Source: Sulfidibacterium sp964456625 (lineage in GTDB: Bacteria > Bacteroidota > Bacteroidia > Bacteroidales > F082). From it: 64,000 nucleotides of DNA. Under the pieces are notes generated by a model. The model was not told where the DNA came from, made no database searches, and was given only the letters and a program-made list of their open reading frames with translations. Numbering within the stretch: position 1 is the stretch's first letter; every line of letters starts with the position of its first letter. Location: NCBI GenBank assembly GCA_964456625.1, contig CAYWBO010000003.1:1-64000 (forward strand), read 5' to 3'. Positions 39,622-48,884 of this stretch are shown one piece after another. A program made the translations under genes and the position numbers.

Positions 39622-40959
39622 CTAATTCTTGAAAGCTGCCAGAATAGAAGTAACGAACTTGTTGAAATCGAACTGACCTTTAGAATTCAATCCCATTCTT
39701 ACAATAACCAGATCTTTTGACGGGATGATGAACACCCGTTGTCCGTGAAATCCATCGCAATAATAAATGTCAGGATAGCCTTTTATTTCTTGCGTTCCCT
39801 TGTTCAGCCAGAACTGGGCTCCGTATTGGTCATGGGATTTACGGGCCGGCGTGGTAACATATTTCACCCATCCTTTTGGCAGGATCTGTTTCCCTTGCCA
39901 GGTGCCGTTTTGCAGGTACAATAGTCCGAATCGCGCCCAGTCGCGCGGGGTAGCAAAACAATAGGAGGACCCGACGAAATTTCCGCTGGCATCGGTTTCC
40001 AACACGGCACTGCGCATTCCGATCTTGTTAAAAAGTGCTTTCCGTGGAAAATTCCAGTATTCCTGATTGTTGCCGATGGTGCGACGGATAATTTCCGAGA
40101 TCACATTGGTATTTCCCGAAGAGTAATACCATACGGAATCAGGTGGATAAACGGCCGGTTTGTTGATCACAAATTTTGCCATGTTGGCCCTGTGATAAAG
40201 CATCACCGTAACATCCGAAATATCACCGTAATTTTCGTCCCATTGCAGGCCGCTGCTTTGATGTAGCAGATCTTCCAGCCGGATATTTTTCCTTGAATCG
40301 GTTGCCCATTCCTTAATAGGTGCAGGAGCCTCTACATTCAGTTTGCCCTCCTTTACCAAAATGCCGATGAGCGAACAGGTGATGCTTTTCGTCATGGACC
40401 AGCCCAGAATTCGGGTGTTTTTGTCAAATCCCTTGGCGTATTTATCTCTCATAAAAACGGTGTCGTAAGCCACGACGACTGCCCTTGTATTGCCTTGGTT
40501 GAACGCGGAGTCCATGGCGGCATTCAATTTCTGCAAGTCCACACCGGGAGGGTTTGTATTGCGCATTTTGTTACCCATGGGCCAGTAAAGCGAATCCGGG
40601 TCCGTCGGCAGAATGGGCTCCGTCATTTTTTGTTTCATAACAGAATCCGGATTGGCGTCTGCCAGCAGCGTACAACCCAAACCGGGGCGATAGACAGCAA
40701 TCTGTTTTGCCATGCCAAGAAACGTGCTTACTACTTCTTTTTTCTCGGGATAAATTACGTTATGTGAAAGATTTACAGGGAAGAAGCTCAGATCGTGTTT
40801 TTCGATATCAGCTTGTGTACGATGGGTCAGGAATGTCCAGGAGGCCAGATCTTTGGCCGCATATCCTGTAAAAATCGGTGCCCGGGCAATGAAATAATTG
40901 GCCCCGTAAGCAATCCCTCCTAAAACGATCAGGATGACAATGTATTTTACTTTTTTCAT
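39622..40959 (-). CDS. Serine hydrolase of the beta-lactamase (class C-like) superfamily
   Basis: 445 residues. An N-terminal hydrophobic segment (about 5-23) works as a membrane anchor or uncleaved signal. The nucleophile motif SxxK is S188-M-T-K191 in GWSMTKSITCSLIG. The second motif is in WYYSSGNTN (about 285-293), and the third near the end is HGQRVF in place of KTG. The overall pattern resembles 6-aminohexanoate-dimer hydrolase-type proteins and other periplasmic esterases or peptidases rather than true beta-lactamases. Substrate is unknown. It is monocistronic and converges with sucB. Confidence 0.85.
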   Translation of the reverse strand: MKKVKYIVILIVLGGIAYGANYFIARAPIFTGYAAKDLASWTFLTHRTQADIEKHDLSFFPVNLSHNVIYPEKKEVVSTFLGMAKQIAVYRPGLGCTLLADANPDSVMKQKMTEPILPTDPDSLYWPMGNKMRNTNPPGVDLQKLNAAMDSAFNQGNTRAVVVAYDTVFMRDKYAKGFDKNTRILGWSMTKSITCSLIGILVKEGKLNVEAPAPIKEWATDSRKNIRLEDLLHQSSGLQWDENYGDISDVTVMLYHRANMAKFVINKPAVYPPDSVWYYSSGNTNVISEIIRRTIGNNQEYWNFPRKALFNKIGMRSAVLETDASGNFVGSSYCFATPRDWARFGLLYLQNGTWQGKQILPKGWVKYVTTPARKSHDQYGAQFWLNKGTQEIKGYPDIYYCDGFHGQRVFIIPSKDLVIVRMGLNSKGQFDFNKFVTSILAAFKN

Positions 40960-41086
40960 GGCAGGTTAAAAATGAAGCGTTTATAAGTCAAATATATTAA
41001 AATATCCTTTTGGACGGTACGGAAGCGGATCGTCAATTTTGGCGCACGAAAAGCAAGATAAAGCGAAATCGAAAGTTGAATTGACC

Positions 41087-41094
41087 TACCTTTG
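41087..41094 (+). promoter_or_regulatory. -7 element of nadB
   Basis: TACCTTTG fits TAnnTTTG, 22 bases before ATG 41117. It falls inside a longer open frame from 41039 and supports the shorter start. No good -33 was found. Confidence 0.4.
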
Positions 41095-41116
41095 CGGAGT
41101 AATAATATTGCATAAC

Positions 41117-42679
41117 ATGCAAAGAAAAGTTGATTTTTTGGTTATCGGCTCCGGAAGTGCAGGATTGATTTATGCACTGAAGGTAGCTGAGTTTGGCAAA
41201 GTACTGATTCTTACAAAATCGACGGTGGAAAACACCGCTACGGCTTATGCCCAGGGTGGTATCGCGGCGGTAATGTATTCCCCCGACAATTATGAAAAGC
41301 ACATTCAGGATACGCTGGTTGCCGGCGGCGGCATCAACGATAAAGAAATCGTGCGCATCACCATTACTGAATCCACGGTGCGTATTAAAGAGCTAATCGA
41401 ATGGGGAACCAATTTTGATAAAGATACCTCAGGAAAATACGTGCTGGCAAGGGAAGGGGGGCACTCCGAGTCACGCATATTGCATCATCGTGATAACACG
41501 GGATTTGAGATTCAGCGAGCGCTGAGCGCCCGGGCTATGAGACACCCCAACATTGAAATCCTGGAAAATTACTTTACCATCGACCTGATAACCCAGCACC
41601 ATCTGAATGAAGAGGTGACCCGCCGCCGTCCGGACATCAAATGTTTCGGGGCATATGCCTTGAATAAGGAAACCAATCAGGTGGAAACCATATTGGCGAA
41701 GACTACATTGATTGCTACGGGTGGGATGGGCAACATTTATCAGACAACGACGAACCCGCTGGTTTCTACAGGTGACGGACTGGCTATGGCCTACAGGGCG
41801 AAAGCACATCTTGAGCACCTTGAATTTGTTCAGTTTCACCCGACTTCTTTGTATAATCCGGGTGAAAGGCCTTCGTTTTTAATTACGGAAGCTTTACGGG
41901 GCTCCGGTGCGATATTGAAGACCCGGGACGGGAAGGAATTCATGGAAAAATACCACGAACTGGGTTCTCTTGCTCCGCGTGACATTGTGGCCCGTGCCAT
42001 CGACAACGAGATGAAGCTTTCGGGGGATGACTTTGTGTATCTGGATGCCCGGAGTATCAGCAAAAATGAAATCATTTCACATTTCCCGACCATCTATGCA
42101 AAATGTCTTAGCATCGGTCTGGATATTACAAAAGAAATGATCCCGGTGGTTCCGGCAGCGCATTACGCCTGTGGAGGGGTCAAGACTGACAAAGACGGCA
42201 GAACGTCCATCAAGAATCTTTATGCTGCCGGAGAAGCTGCCTGTACCGGGCTGCATGGTGCCAACAGGCTGGCATCAAACTCCCTGTTGGAATCGGCCGT
42301 ATTTTCGCACCGGGCTGCATTAGATGCTTCCGATGTGGCAAAAGACACAGGATTTATGGATAACGTTCCCGACTGGGATGCGGAAGGAAGGGTACTGAAT
42401 GAGGAAATGATCCTGATCACACAATCCAAAAAGGAACTGCAGGGCATCATGAGCAATTATGTGGGTATCGTTCGCTCGAATCTGCGTTTGCAAAGGGCCA
42501 TGGACCGCCTGGAGATCCTTTACCGGGAAACGGAAGATCTGTATGAGAAATCCATTGTTTCCAAAGATATTTGTGAATTGCGCAACATGATCAACGTGTC
42601 TTATCTGGTCATCAAAATGGCGATGAACCGGAAAGAAAGCATCGGGTTGCACTATTCGATTGATTATCCTAATAAATAG
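41117..42679 (+). CDS. nadB: L-aspartate oxidase
   Basis: 520 residues from ATG 41117. This FAD enzyme oxidises L-aspartate to iminoaspartate, the first step of de novo NAD synthesis. The FAD-binding site is LVIGSGSAGLIYALK at the N-terminus. Further family motifs are AQGGIAAVM, REGGHSESRILHHRDNTG and HYACGGVKTD followed by NLYAAGEAACTGLHGANRLASNS. The C-terminal helical domain is complete. nadA and nadC are not next to it. The next gene, a gamma carbonic anhydrase, starts seven bases after the stop and is probably co-transcribed. Fumarate, as reverse acceptor in anaerobes, is a possible alternative oxidant. Confidence 0.95.
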   Translation: MQRKVDFLVIGSGSAGLIYALKVAEFGKVLILTKSTVENTATAYAQGGIAAVMYSPDNYEKHIQDTLVAGGGINDKEIVRITITESTVRIKELIEWGTNFDKDTSGKYVLAREGGHSESRILHHRDNTGFEIQRALSARAMRHPNIEILENYFTIDLITQHHLNEEVTRRRPDIKCFGAYALNKETNQVETILAKTTLIATGGMGNIYQTTTNPLVSTGDGLAMAYRAKAHLEHLEFVQFHPTSLYNPGERPSFLITEALRGSGAILKTRDGKEFMEKYHELGSLAPRDIVARAIDNEMKLSGDDFVYLDARSISKNEIISHFPTIYAKCLSIGLDITKEMIPVVPAAHYACGGVKTDKDGRTSIKNLYAAGEAACTGLHGANRLASNSLLESAVFSHRAALDASDVAKDTGFMDNVPDWDAEGRVLNEEMILITQSKKELQGIMSNYVGIVRSNLRLQRAMDRLEILYRETEDLYEKSIVSKDICELRNMINVSYLVIKMAMNRKESIGLHYSIDYPNK

Positions 42680-42686
42680 TTTGAAA

Positions 42687-43202
42687 ATGGCTTTGATTAA
42701 AGAAATAAAAGGAATAAAACCCCGGTGGGGGGAAGAGTGCTACATTGCCGAGAATGCGACGCTGGTGGGCGATGTGGTTATGGGAAAAGGTTGCAGTGTT
42801 TGGTTTAACACAGTACTTCGGGGCGATGTGCATTATATTAAGATCGGTGACCACGTGAATATTCAGGATGGTGCCATCGTCCACTGCACTTACCAGAGGT
42901 CACCGGTAAATATCGGTAACAATGTTTCCATAGGCCACGGGGCCATCATTCACGGTTGCACCATTCATGATGATGTTTTGATCGGGATGGGAGCCATCGT
43001 AATGGACGATGCGGTGATTGAAAGGAACTCCGTGATTGCTGCCGGTGCTGTTGTCGCAAAAAATACGATCGTTAAATCCGGAAGTGTATATGCCGGAATA
43101 CCGGCAAAGAAAATAAAAGAAGTGGATCAGGAGATTCTGGAACGGGATATTCATCGCATTGCCGGCAATTACAAATTTTACGCCGGCTGGTATCAGGAAT
43201 AG
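42687..43202 (+). CDS. Gamma-class carbonic anhydrase family protein (left-handed beta helix)
   Basis: 171 residues from ATG 42687. The hexapeptide-repeat coil runs from about residue 20 to 135 and forms a trimeric left-handed beta helix. Metal-binding histidines are H66 (IVHCTYQ), H84 and H89 (IGHGAIIHG), the normal zinc ligands. The same family includes YrdA and PaaY, so catalysis of CO2 hydration is possible but not certain. It follows nadB and is closed by a strong palindrome. Confidence 0.9.
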   Translation: MALIKEIKGIKPRWGEECYIAENATLVGDVVMGKGCSVWFNTVLRGDVHYIKIGDHVNIQDGAIVHCTYQRSPVNIGNNVSIGHGAIIHGCTIHDDVLIGMGAIVMDDAVIERNSVIAAGAVVAKNTIVKSGSVYAGIPAKKIKEVDQEILERDIHRIAGNYKFYAGWYQE

Positions 43203-43215
43203 ATAGAATCCGGCT

Positions 43216-43257
43216 TAAAAACAAAAAGCCTGACCATGGTCAGGCTTTTTGTTTTTA
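43216..43257. terminator. Perfect 42-bp palindromic bidirectional terminator
   Basis: The first half, taaaaacaaaaagcctgacca (43216-43236), is exactly mirrored to 43257 with no mismatch and no spacer. Poly-A and poly-T ends fit termination for both the carbonic anhydrase gene (+) and ompH (-). Confidence 0.92.
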
Positions 43258-43269
43258 CAGTCTTTCAAA

Positions 43270-43785
43270 TTATTTAAGACCTAATTTTTTCTTTACTAAT
43301 GGAGTCACATCGTCTCCATTGTAATATAATACTAAGCCCTGAGAAACGTCAAGAATATACGTATAATGATATTCTTTGCCGACAGCATCGATAGCATCCT
43401 TTACTTTCTTGATGATGGGCTGGTAAAGTGCCTGTTGTTTTTGCTGAATTGCGTCTTGGGCAGAGCTCTGGAAAGCCTGAATACGCTGCTGTAAGTCGCC
43501 AATTTCTTTTTCTTTGGTTTGACGGATCAGGTCAGACATAGTGCCTACATTATTTTGGTAAGCCTGTACCTTATTTTTGTACTCCTGGCCCATAGTCTGC
43601 AGCTGAGACTGCATGGTCTGTTCAAATTGTTTAAGTTTAACTTGTGCTGTGTCCGTCTCTGGCATTTCATTCATTAGTTTGCCTGAGTCAATATAGCCGA
43701 TTTTAAGTGTTCCCTGGGCAAATCCAGCGCCTGCAAATAAAAGTGCTACCGCTAAAAGCAAAAATCCTTTTCTAATTGTTTTCAT
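43270..43785 (-). CDS. OmpH/Skp family periplasmic chaperone (second copy)
   Basis: 171 residues with a signal peptide (about 1-23, ending GAGFAQG). A long helical coiled coil spans about 50-125 (Gln/Lys/Glu-rich), followed by a short beta C-terminus (YTYILDVSQGLVLYYNG) as in Skp. Skp trimers hold unfolded outer-membrane proteins in the periplasm on the way to BamA. It is the last gene of the nadK-porG-uppS-bamA-ompH-ompH cluster. A TACATTTG -7-like element at 43828-43835 suggests an extra promoter. Confidence 0.92.
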   Translation of the reverse strand: MKTIRKGFLLLAVALLFAGAGFAQGTLKIGYIDSGKLMNEMPETDTAQVKLKQFEQTMQSQLQTMGQEYKNKVQAYQNNVGTMSDLIRQTKEKEIGDLQQRIQAFQSSAQDAIQQKQQALYQPIIKKVKDAIDAVGKEYHYTYILDVSQGLVLYYNGDDVTPLVKKKLGLK

Positions 43786-43827
43786 TTAAATTATTATTTA
43801 TTAATAGATTATCCAAATTCCAAAGCA

Positions 43828-43835
43828 CAAATGTA
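43828..43835 (-). promoter_or_regulatory. -7 element of second ompH
   Basis: Reads TACATTTG on the minus strand, 42 bases before the start codon. The 205-base gap to the first ompH, unusually wide for this cluster, supports a separate promoter. Confidence 0.4.
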
Positions 43836-43990
43836 AAAAATTTTTTAGTTGTGAAAGATCATAAAAAACCTTAAATGTACGACACTACAGAAGTGTTTTT
43901 TTTCAGAAATTTTGTTTTGGTTTCTGTCTCAGGCGTATATTTTCACATTTTGTGATCCAACGGTTTTCCCAGACGCCGTCCTAGCTGGTT

Positions 43991-44554
43991 TTATTTGCGT
44001 TGTGCCGGCGTGGCGGTTTGCATTACTTTCCCCACTTCATCGAGTACTGCATCGCTGATATCGTATTTGGGATTACCATAGATCAGAGTTGGGCTGCTGG
44101 CCTTGTCGAACACAAAGTCAATATTTTCATTGTTGGCAACAGTTTGTATGGCATTATAGACTTTTTCCTGGATGGGGCCGACAAGTTCCTGGCGTTTCTT
44201 GAAAAGTTCACCATCAGGACCGAAATATTTTTTTTGCAATACTGTGACTTCCTGGTTTGCTTTTTCGATTTCTGTCTGTCTGCTTTTCCTCACATCCGCA
44301 GGAAGCAGGATTGACTCTGCCTGGAATTTTTGAACCATCTGCTGCACCTGTTGATGTTTTTCTGCAATTTCTTTCTGCCATTTTGCTGAGAGGCTATTGA
44401 GCGTTTCCTGGGCATCGTTGTATTCGGGTATGTTATTCAGGATGTACTGTGAATCGATAAAAGCTTCCTTTTGGGCGAAAGCCCGGGTCGAGATCCCGGT
44501 CAGCATCAAAACAAAAGCAACGGTAAGAAGCTTTTGGAAATTTATATTTTTCAT
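43991..44554 (-). CDS. OmpH/Skp family periplasmic chaperone (first copy)
   Basis: 187 residues from ATG 44554; a longer frame reaches 44659, but the internal start gives a proper signal peptide (MKNINFQKLLTVAFVLMLTG, cut near AFAQ). The mature protein opens with the family segment FIDSQYILNNIPEYNDAQETL, then a coiled coil (about 60-125) and the C-terminal strand NIDFVFDKASSPTLIYGNP. Both ompH proteins follow bamA, as in other Bacteroidales. They differ enough to suggest distinct clients or redundant roles. Confidence 0.92.
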   Translation of the reverse strand: MKNINFQKLLTVAFVLMLTGISTRAFAQKEAFIDSQYILNNIPEYNDAQETLNSLSAKWQKEIAEKHQQVQQMVQKFQAESILLPADVRKSRQTEIEKANQEVTVLQKKYFGPDGELFKKRQELVGPIQEKVYNAIQTVANNENIDFVFDKASSPTLIYGNPKYDISDAVLDEVGKVMQTATPAQRK

Positions 44555-44624
44555 AACATGATATTTATCAATTTTCTTCTGCAGGCTAAAACACAAAAAT
44601 ACAACAAGAAAGTCAGATTTTAAA

Positions 44625-44664
44625 ATTAACAAAAGAGCCTTGTCATAAAGAAACGACAAGGCTC
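44625..44664 (-). terminator. Terminator after bamA
   Basis: Ten-base perfect stem gagccttgtc/gacaaggctc with a ten-base loop, followed on the minus strand by a T-rich run. It lies 26 bases after the bamA stop, so most transcripts may end before ompH. Confidence 0.8.
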
Positions 44665-44689
44665 CTGAATTTATTCTTATGACGGATTA

Positions 44690-47362
44690 TTAATCCAACG
44701 AGTTGTTCATAGAGAAGCTAAACTGGCTCTTATTTGCAGAGGGCAGTCCCGGAATCGGGTCAAATCCGTAACCCCAGTCAAGGCCTAGCATCCCGAACAT
44801 CGGCAGATAGATTCTGGCACCAATACCGGCAGCCCGTTTCACGTTGAACGGATCGAAATTGCTGGTCCCCAGCCAGTCGTTTCCTGCTTCAAAGAACGCC
44901 TGTACATAAATGGTGGAAGTCGGTGCCAGTGAAACAGGATAACGTAGTTCCAGTGTATAACGGGCAAAGATGGTTCCCCCAATGTTCTGGTTGCTGTAGT
45001 ACATGGGTGTAATAGACTGATCGGAATATCCACGCATTGCGATGATCTCACGACCGTCGTAGTTGTAATATCCCGAGAGTCCGCTACCCCCCAGATAGAA
45101 GCGCTCAAACGGAGTTACGCCCAGTCTGTTGTTGTAGGCACCGAGGAATCCGAACCTGAGTTCAGGATGAAGGATCAGTTTACCCACAAGCGGGAGATAA
45201 AAGTCACCTTTGAATTTCCATTTGTAGTATTCGATCCATTTGTACTTCTGCTCGTCACTCATATTCGCATAATCCTTGTTCTTTGAGAACAGAGAATAGG
45301 GTGGTGTCAGCTGAAGTGAGAATGACAATTGTGAACCGCTTTCCGGGAAAATAGGCTGGCTTATAGAGTTACGACCCAAAGCAATGTTATAAGCGATGTT
45401 GTTGTACTTTCCGTTTCCGTTTCCGATGTTAAATATGCTGGCGTAATTTTCCAGGCTGTATAACTGAACATTGATGGATTGTTCCAGGGTAAAGTAATCA
45501 TCAGGCCATGAAAGCCGTTTTCCCAAACCGATTGAAAAGCCATTCGTGGCAAAGCGGCTTGGCACGGTGGCATAGGTCGTCGGGTCGATTGTCCTGGTTG
45601 CAAAAATGGAATGGAAATAAGAAACAGTCAGCGAATTGGGTTTTCTGCCACCGAGCCACGGCTCAGTAAATGCAATGTTCCAGTTCATGTAACCTGCTCC
45701 ATAGGTCTGGAAATGGAGTGATAACTTCTGTCCATCGCCGGAAGGTACTGGTCTCCATGCATTCCCATGAAAGATATTCTTCAACGAGAAGTTGTTAAAG
45801 CTAAGGCCGATGGTACCGATAATACTTCCGTAACCCCAACCTCCTGAAAGTTCAATCTGGTCGGCGGAAGTTTCCTGGACTTTGTAATTGATATCAACCG
45901 TACCGTTTGTTGGATTCGGTTTGATATCCGGCTTGATACTCTGTGCATCGAAATATTTCAGATTTGCCAGCTCACGTACCGAACGGATCACGGCAGAGCG
46001 GTTGAACAGCTGTCCCGGCATGGTTCTGAGTTCACGGATCGCCACATGGTCGTTGGTTTTCGTGTTCCCGGAAATGGTTACTTTATTAATTCGAGCCTGT
46101 TTTCCTTCGTGGATTCTGATTTCCAGATCAATGGAATCGTTTCCTACGTAAGTTTCTACCGGTGTGGCATTGAAGAACAGATAGCCGTTGTCCATGTAAA
46201 GACTACTTACGTCATATCCTTTATCGTTATAATCCAGATTGGTTTCCAGCAATTTTTTATTGTAAACGTCGCCTGGTTTAATGCCCAGTACTTCACTCAG
46301 GAATTTAGAGGGATAAACGGTATTGCCCACCCAGGTGATCTTCCGGTAGTAATACTTCGGTCCTTCATACAGGTAAAGATTAATACCGAGACGGTCGTGT
46401 TTTGTTTTATAAACGGAATCCCTCATCACCTGTGCATCACGGTAACCTTCTTTGTTATAACTGGTCACGATGCTGGCCAGGTCGTCGTTGAATTTAGATT
46501 CGACAAATTTGGATGCCTTAAAAATCCTGGGGTTATAATTTTTCAAAAAGTAGTTGAGCACTTCGTCGCTGAGCTTATGAAAACGCAGTGTGAAAAGGTC
46601 CCCGGTTACATCAACAACCAAGGGTCCCAAAGGTTTCAACGGAGTAAGACGCCCCATTTCCTTTGTGTTTTTCATGGCCTTTTTCACCTGCTCTGCCGTG
46701 AAGGCCTTGTTCCCATAAATATTAATCTGGGCAATTTTAACCCTTGCGTTTTTCCTGACATGGATGTTGAGGTTCACCAGATGGCTGCTGCCGGTACGGG
46801 AACCTGCTTTGCTTTCCGTGATGTTGACATCGGTATTCAGGAATCCTTTGCTTCTGTAATAATCTTTGATGATGCGTGCCGTCCTTGTAAGCAGGTGGTT
46901 GGTAACCACATCGCCACGGGTAAGGTTGATTTTATCTTTTAAGTCGGATTGCGCCGATTTTTTGATCCCGGAGAACGTATATTGCGCCAGCCTGGGTTTT
47001 TCATCCAGGTAAATGTTGAGGTATATGGTATCACTCACGACTTTTGTAGCCGAAATGCGGATGTCGTCAAAAAGCCCTTGCTTCCATAATTTCCTGATGG
47101 CATCGGTGACATCATCGCCGGGTACCCGGATAGATTTACCAACTTCCAGATCGGAAAGCATGATGACGACCGATTTGTCGATATAACTGTTCCCTGAAAC
47201 GGTAACGCCACCCAGAATATAAGCCTGCGGGTTGCTGTAACTCAGGTTAAGTGATTGTAAACCATTACCATTGGATGTATCCTGGGCTTTCACTCCGGGA
47301 ATTGTTAGGAGCGTACCAATAAAAAGTAAAAGCCAAAACCGGCTCTTTGTACTAATCTTCAT
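44690..47362 (-). CDS. bamA: Outer-membrane protein assembly factor BamA
   Basis: 890 residues from ATG 47362 (the frame opens at a TTG at 47374). Signal peptide about 1-27. Five POTRA domains occupy about 45-450 (GVTVSGNSYIDKSVV starts the first; KVTISGNTKTNDHVAIRELRTMPG the last), then a 16-strand barrel with the Omp85 motif region (LYLGGSGLSGYYNYDGRE) and C-terminal strands. It inserts beta-barrel proteins into the outer membrane. The last residues are NNSLD, so the C-terminal aromatic residue of the usual beta signal is absent. The start overlaps the uppS stop by 11 bases, suggesting translational coupling. Confidence 0.95.
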   Translation of the reverse strand: MKISTKSRFWLLLFIGTLLTIPGVKAQDTSNGNGLQSLNLSYSNPQAYILGGVTVSGNSYIDKSVVIMLSDLEVGKSIRVPGDDVTDAIRKLWKQGLFDDIRISATKVVSDTIYLNIYLDEKPRLAQYTFSGIKKSAQSDLKDKINLTRGDVVTNHLLTRTARIIKDYYRSKGFLNTDVNITESKAGSRTGSSHLVNLNIHVRKNARVKIAQINIYGNKAFTAEQVKKAMKNTKEMGRLTPLKPLGPLVVDVTGDLFTLRFHKLSDEVLNYFLKNYNPRIFKASKFVESKFNDDLASIVTSYNKEGYRDAQVMRDSVYKTKHDRLGINLYLYEGPKYYYRKITWVGNTVYPSKFLSEVLGIKPGDVYNKKLLETNLDYNDKGYDVSSLYMDNGYLFFNATPVETYVGNDSIDLEIRIHEGKQARINKVTISGNTKTNDHVAIRELRTMPGQLFNRSAVIRSVRELANLKYFDAQSIKPDIKPNPTNGTVDINYKVQETSADQIELSGGWGYGSIIGTIGLSFNNFSLKNIFHGNAWRPVPSGDGQKLSLHFQTYGAGYMNWNIAFTEPWLGGRKPNSLTVSYFHSIFATRTIDPTTYATVPSRFATNGFSIGLGKRLSWPDDYFTLEQSINVQLYSLENYASIFNIGNGNGKYNNIAYNIALGRNSISQPIFPESGSQLSFSLQLTPPYSLFSKNKDYANMSDEQKYKWIEYYKWKFKGDFYLPLVGKLILHPELRFGFLGAYNNRLGVTPFERFYLGGSGLSGYYNYDGREIIAMRGYSDQSITPMYYSNQNIGGTIFARYTLELRYPVSLAPTSTIYVQAFFEAGNDWLGTSNFDPFNVKRAAGIGARIYLPMFGMLGLDWGYGFDPIPGLPSANKSQFSFSMNNSLD

Positions 47363-48113
47363 TCCGTTCTTCAAATTTTAATTGCTCACTTGTTAAACCA
47401 AATCTTCTTTCCCTGTTTTGGTATTCCAGGATGGCTTTGTAAAAATCATTTGCTGAAAAAGCAGGCCAGTATTTCGGAGAAAAGTACAACTCTGAGTATG
47501 CCAGCTGCCAAAGTAAAAAATTACTGATGCGCTGTTCGCCGCTTGTCCTGATAATCAATTCGGGTTCCGGCATGTTGGCGGTTGTCAGATAACCTGAAAA
47601 CATATTGTCGTTCAAGTTTTCCGAAGTTACTTTTCCGTTTTTATAGTCTTCACAAATCTTTTTCACCGCATTCACAATCTCCCACCGTCCACTATAACTT
47701 ATTGCCAAAGTAAGTGTCATTTTATCATTGTGGCTGGTTTGTTCGATGGTGCTCAACAATTTTTTCCGGTTTTTCTCCGGAAGACTGTCGATATCGCCGA
47801 TAGCAAAAAGACGTATGTTGTTATTGTTCAGTGTGGGAATTTCTTTTTCGATGGTTTCCAGAAACAGTTCCATGAGTGCATCCACTTCTTCCTTTGGACG
47901 GTTCCAGTTTTCGGTAGAAAAAGTATACAATGTCAGGTATTTGATGCCCAGCTCTGCTGCTGCTTCCATGATCTTACGAACGGCATCTACCCCCTTATGA
48001 TGTCCGAAAACGCGATCTTTCCCATGCTGATGGGCCCACCGTCCGTTTCCATCCATAACGATGGCAACATGCTTCGGCAGTTTTTCTTTATTGATGCGAT
48101 TCAGATATCTCAT
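47352..48113 (-). CDS. uppS: Isoprenyl transferase (undecaprenyl diphosphate synthase)
   Basis: 253 residues. It is a cis-prenyltransferase that makes undecaprenyl diphosphate, the lipid carrier for peptidoglycan and O-antigen. The catalytic D21 is in VMDGNGRWA. Other family motifs are KYLTLYTFSTENWNRP and PEPELIIRTSGEQRISNFLLWQLAYSE, all conserved. It sits between the PorG-like gene (seven bases upstream) and bamA (overlapping), the gene order of many Bacteroidota. Confidence 0.97.
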   Translation of the reverse strand: MRYLNRINKEKLPKHVAIVMDGNGRWAHQHGKDRVFGHHKGVDAVRKIMEAAAELGIKYLTLYTFSTENWNRPKEEVDALMELFLETIEKEIPTLNNNNIRLFAIGDIDSLPEKNRKKLLSTIEQTSHNDKMTLTLAISYSGRWEIVNAVKKICEDYKNGKVTSENLNDNMFSGYLTTANMPEPELIIRTSGEQRISNFLLWQLAYSELYFSPKYWPAFSANDFYKAILEYQNRERRFGLTSEQLKFEERNED

Positions 48114-48120
48114 TTCTTAA

Positions 48121-48822
48121 TTACCACGTTAAAGTTTTGCAGCTCATTCCGCTCGCCAGGTCAATTTTGTATGTTATGCTGGCCACCGTGAAGTTGTACC
48201 AGTCTTTTGAATTCAAATTTGTGGCGTAGGGATAGCTTACATTATCCAGATTGTCGGTAAGCGTTTTTCTCATACCCCATTCGGCTGCCAGTCCTATTTT
48301 TTTCGTCACACTGTATTTAAATCCGAACCCAAAAAGCATTGCCGGGCTGATGCCATTGTAATGGCTTAAATTAGTGTCTTTATAAGCGCTGCCATGATAA
48401 CGGAAGAGTCCGCCTCCGCCCATAATATATGGAGTAAAACGGTGCATACTGCTTCCGGTTTCATATTCCCAGAAGTTAAATTCCCCGGTCACGGCTATCT
48501 CATCAATATCGGTTGAAAAATTCACTCCCATTGTGGTGCTATTATCCGGAGCCGGAACATAACCGGATCCCGAAATCGTTCCATGAGAAAAGGAAGCCTT
48601 CACCGCCCATCGGTCATTGAGATTATATCTTGCCAGTAAACCATAAGTTGCCTGCGGCTTCACAAACGGTTTCCCGGGATTGACGTCACCATTGTAATAA
48701 GCCACACCGCCCAGAATTCCCGCCTCAACAGATTGCTGAGCCTGCAATTCAAGCGGAAAGACCATCCCTACCAACACAATAATAGCAATGAAAGAACATT
48801 GCTTTTGGTAACCATCTTTCAT
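48121..48822 (-). CDS. porG: PorG-like outer-membrane beta-barrel protein (DUF6089)
   Basis: 233 residues from ATG 48822; a longer frame would overlap nadK. Signal peptide (about 1-29, ending LQAQQ) followed by an eight-strand barrel pattern (AGILGGVAYYNGDVNP, YGLLARYNLNDRWAVKASFSHG). The family DUF6089 includes PorG, an outer-membrane component of the type IX secretion system in Porphyromonas gingivalis, where it likewise lies directly upstream of uppS and bamA. The call rests on family resemblance and this gene order. No other secretion component is in the window. Confidence 0.75.
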   Translation of the reverse strand: MKDGYQKQCSFIAIIVLVGMVFPLELQAQQSVEAGILGGVAYYNGDVNPGKPFVKPQATYGLLARYNLNDRWAVKASFSHGTISGSGYVPAPDNSTTMGVNFSTDIDEIAVTGEFNFWEYETGSSMHRFTPYIMGGGGLFRYHGSAYKDTNLSHYNGISPAMLFGFGFKYSVTKKIGLAAEWGMRKTLTDNLDNVSYPYATNLNSKDWYNFTVASITYKIDLASGMSCKTLTW

Positions 48823-48884
48823 AGACCGACGCTTGTCCCTGATTTTGAGCGGCAAATTTATCATTTTTTTAACAATTCTGACTT

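Noticed and set aside
39622..40959. Antibiotic-resistance beta-lactamase
   Set aside because: The SxxK motif is present, but the third motif is HGQ instead of KTG and the whole pattern fits other serine hydrolases.
46046..46942. 298-codon plus-strand frame opposite bamA
   Set aside because: Antisense shadow of the POTRA region of BamA; no promoter or known motif.
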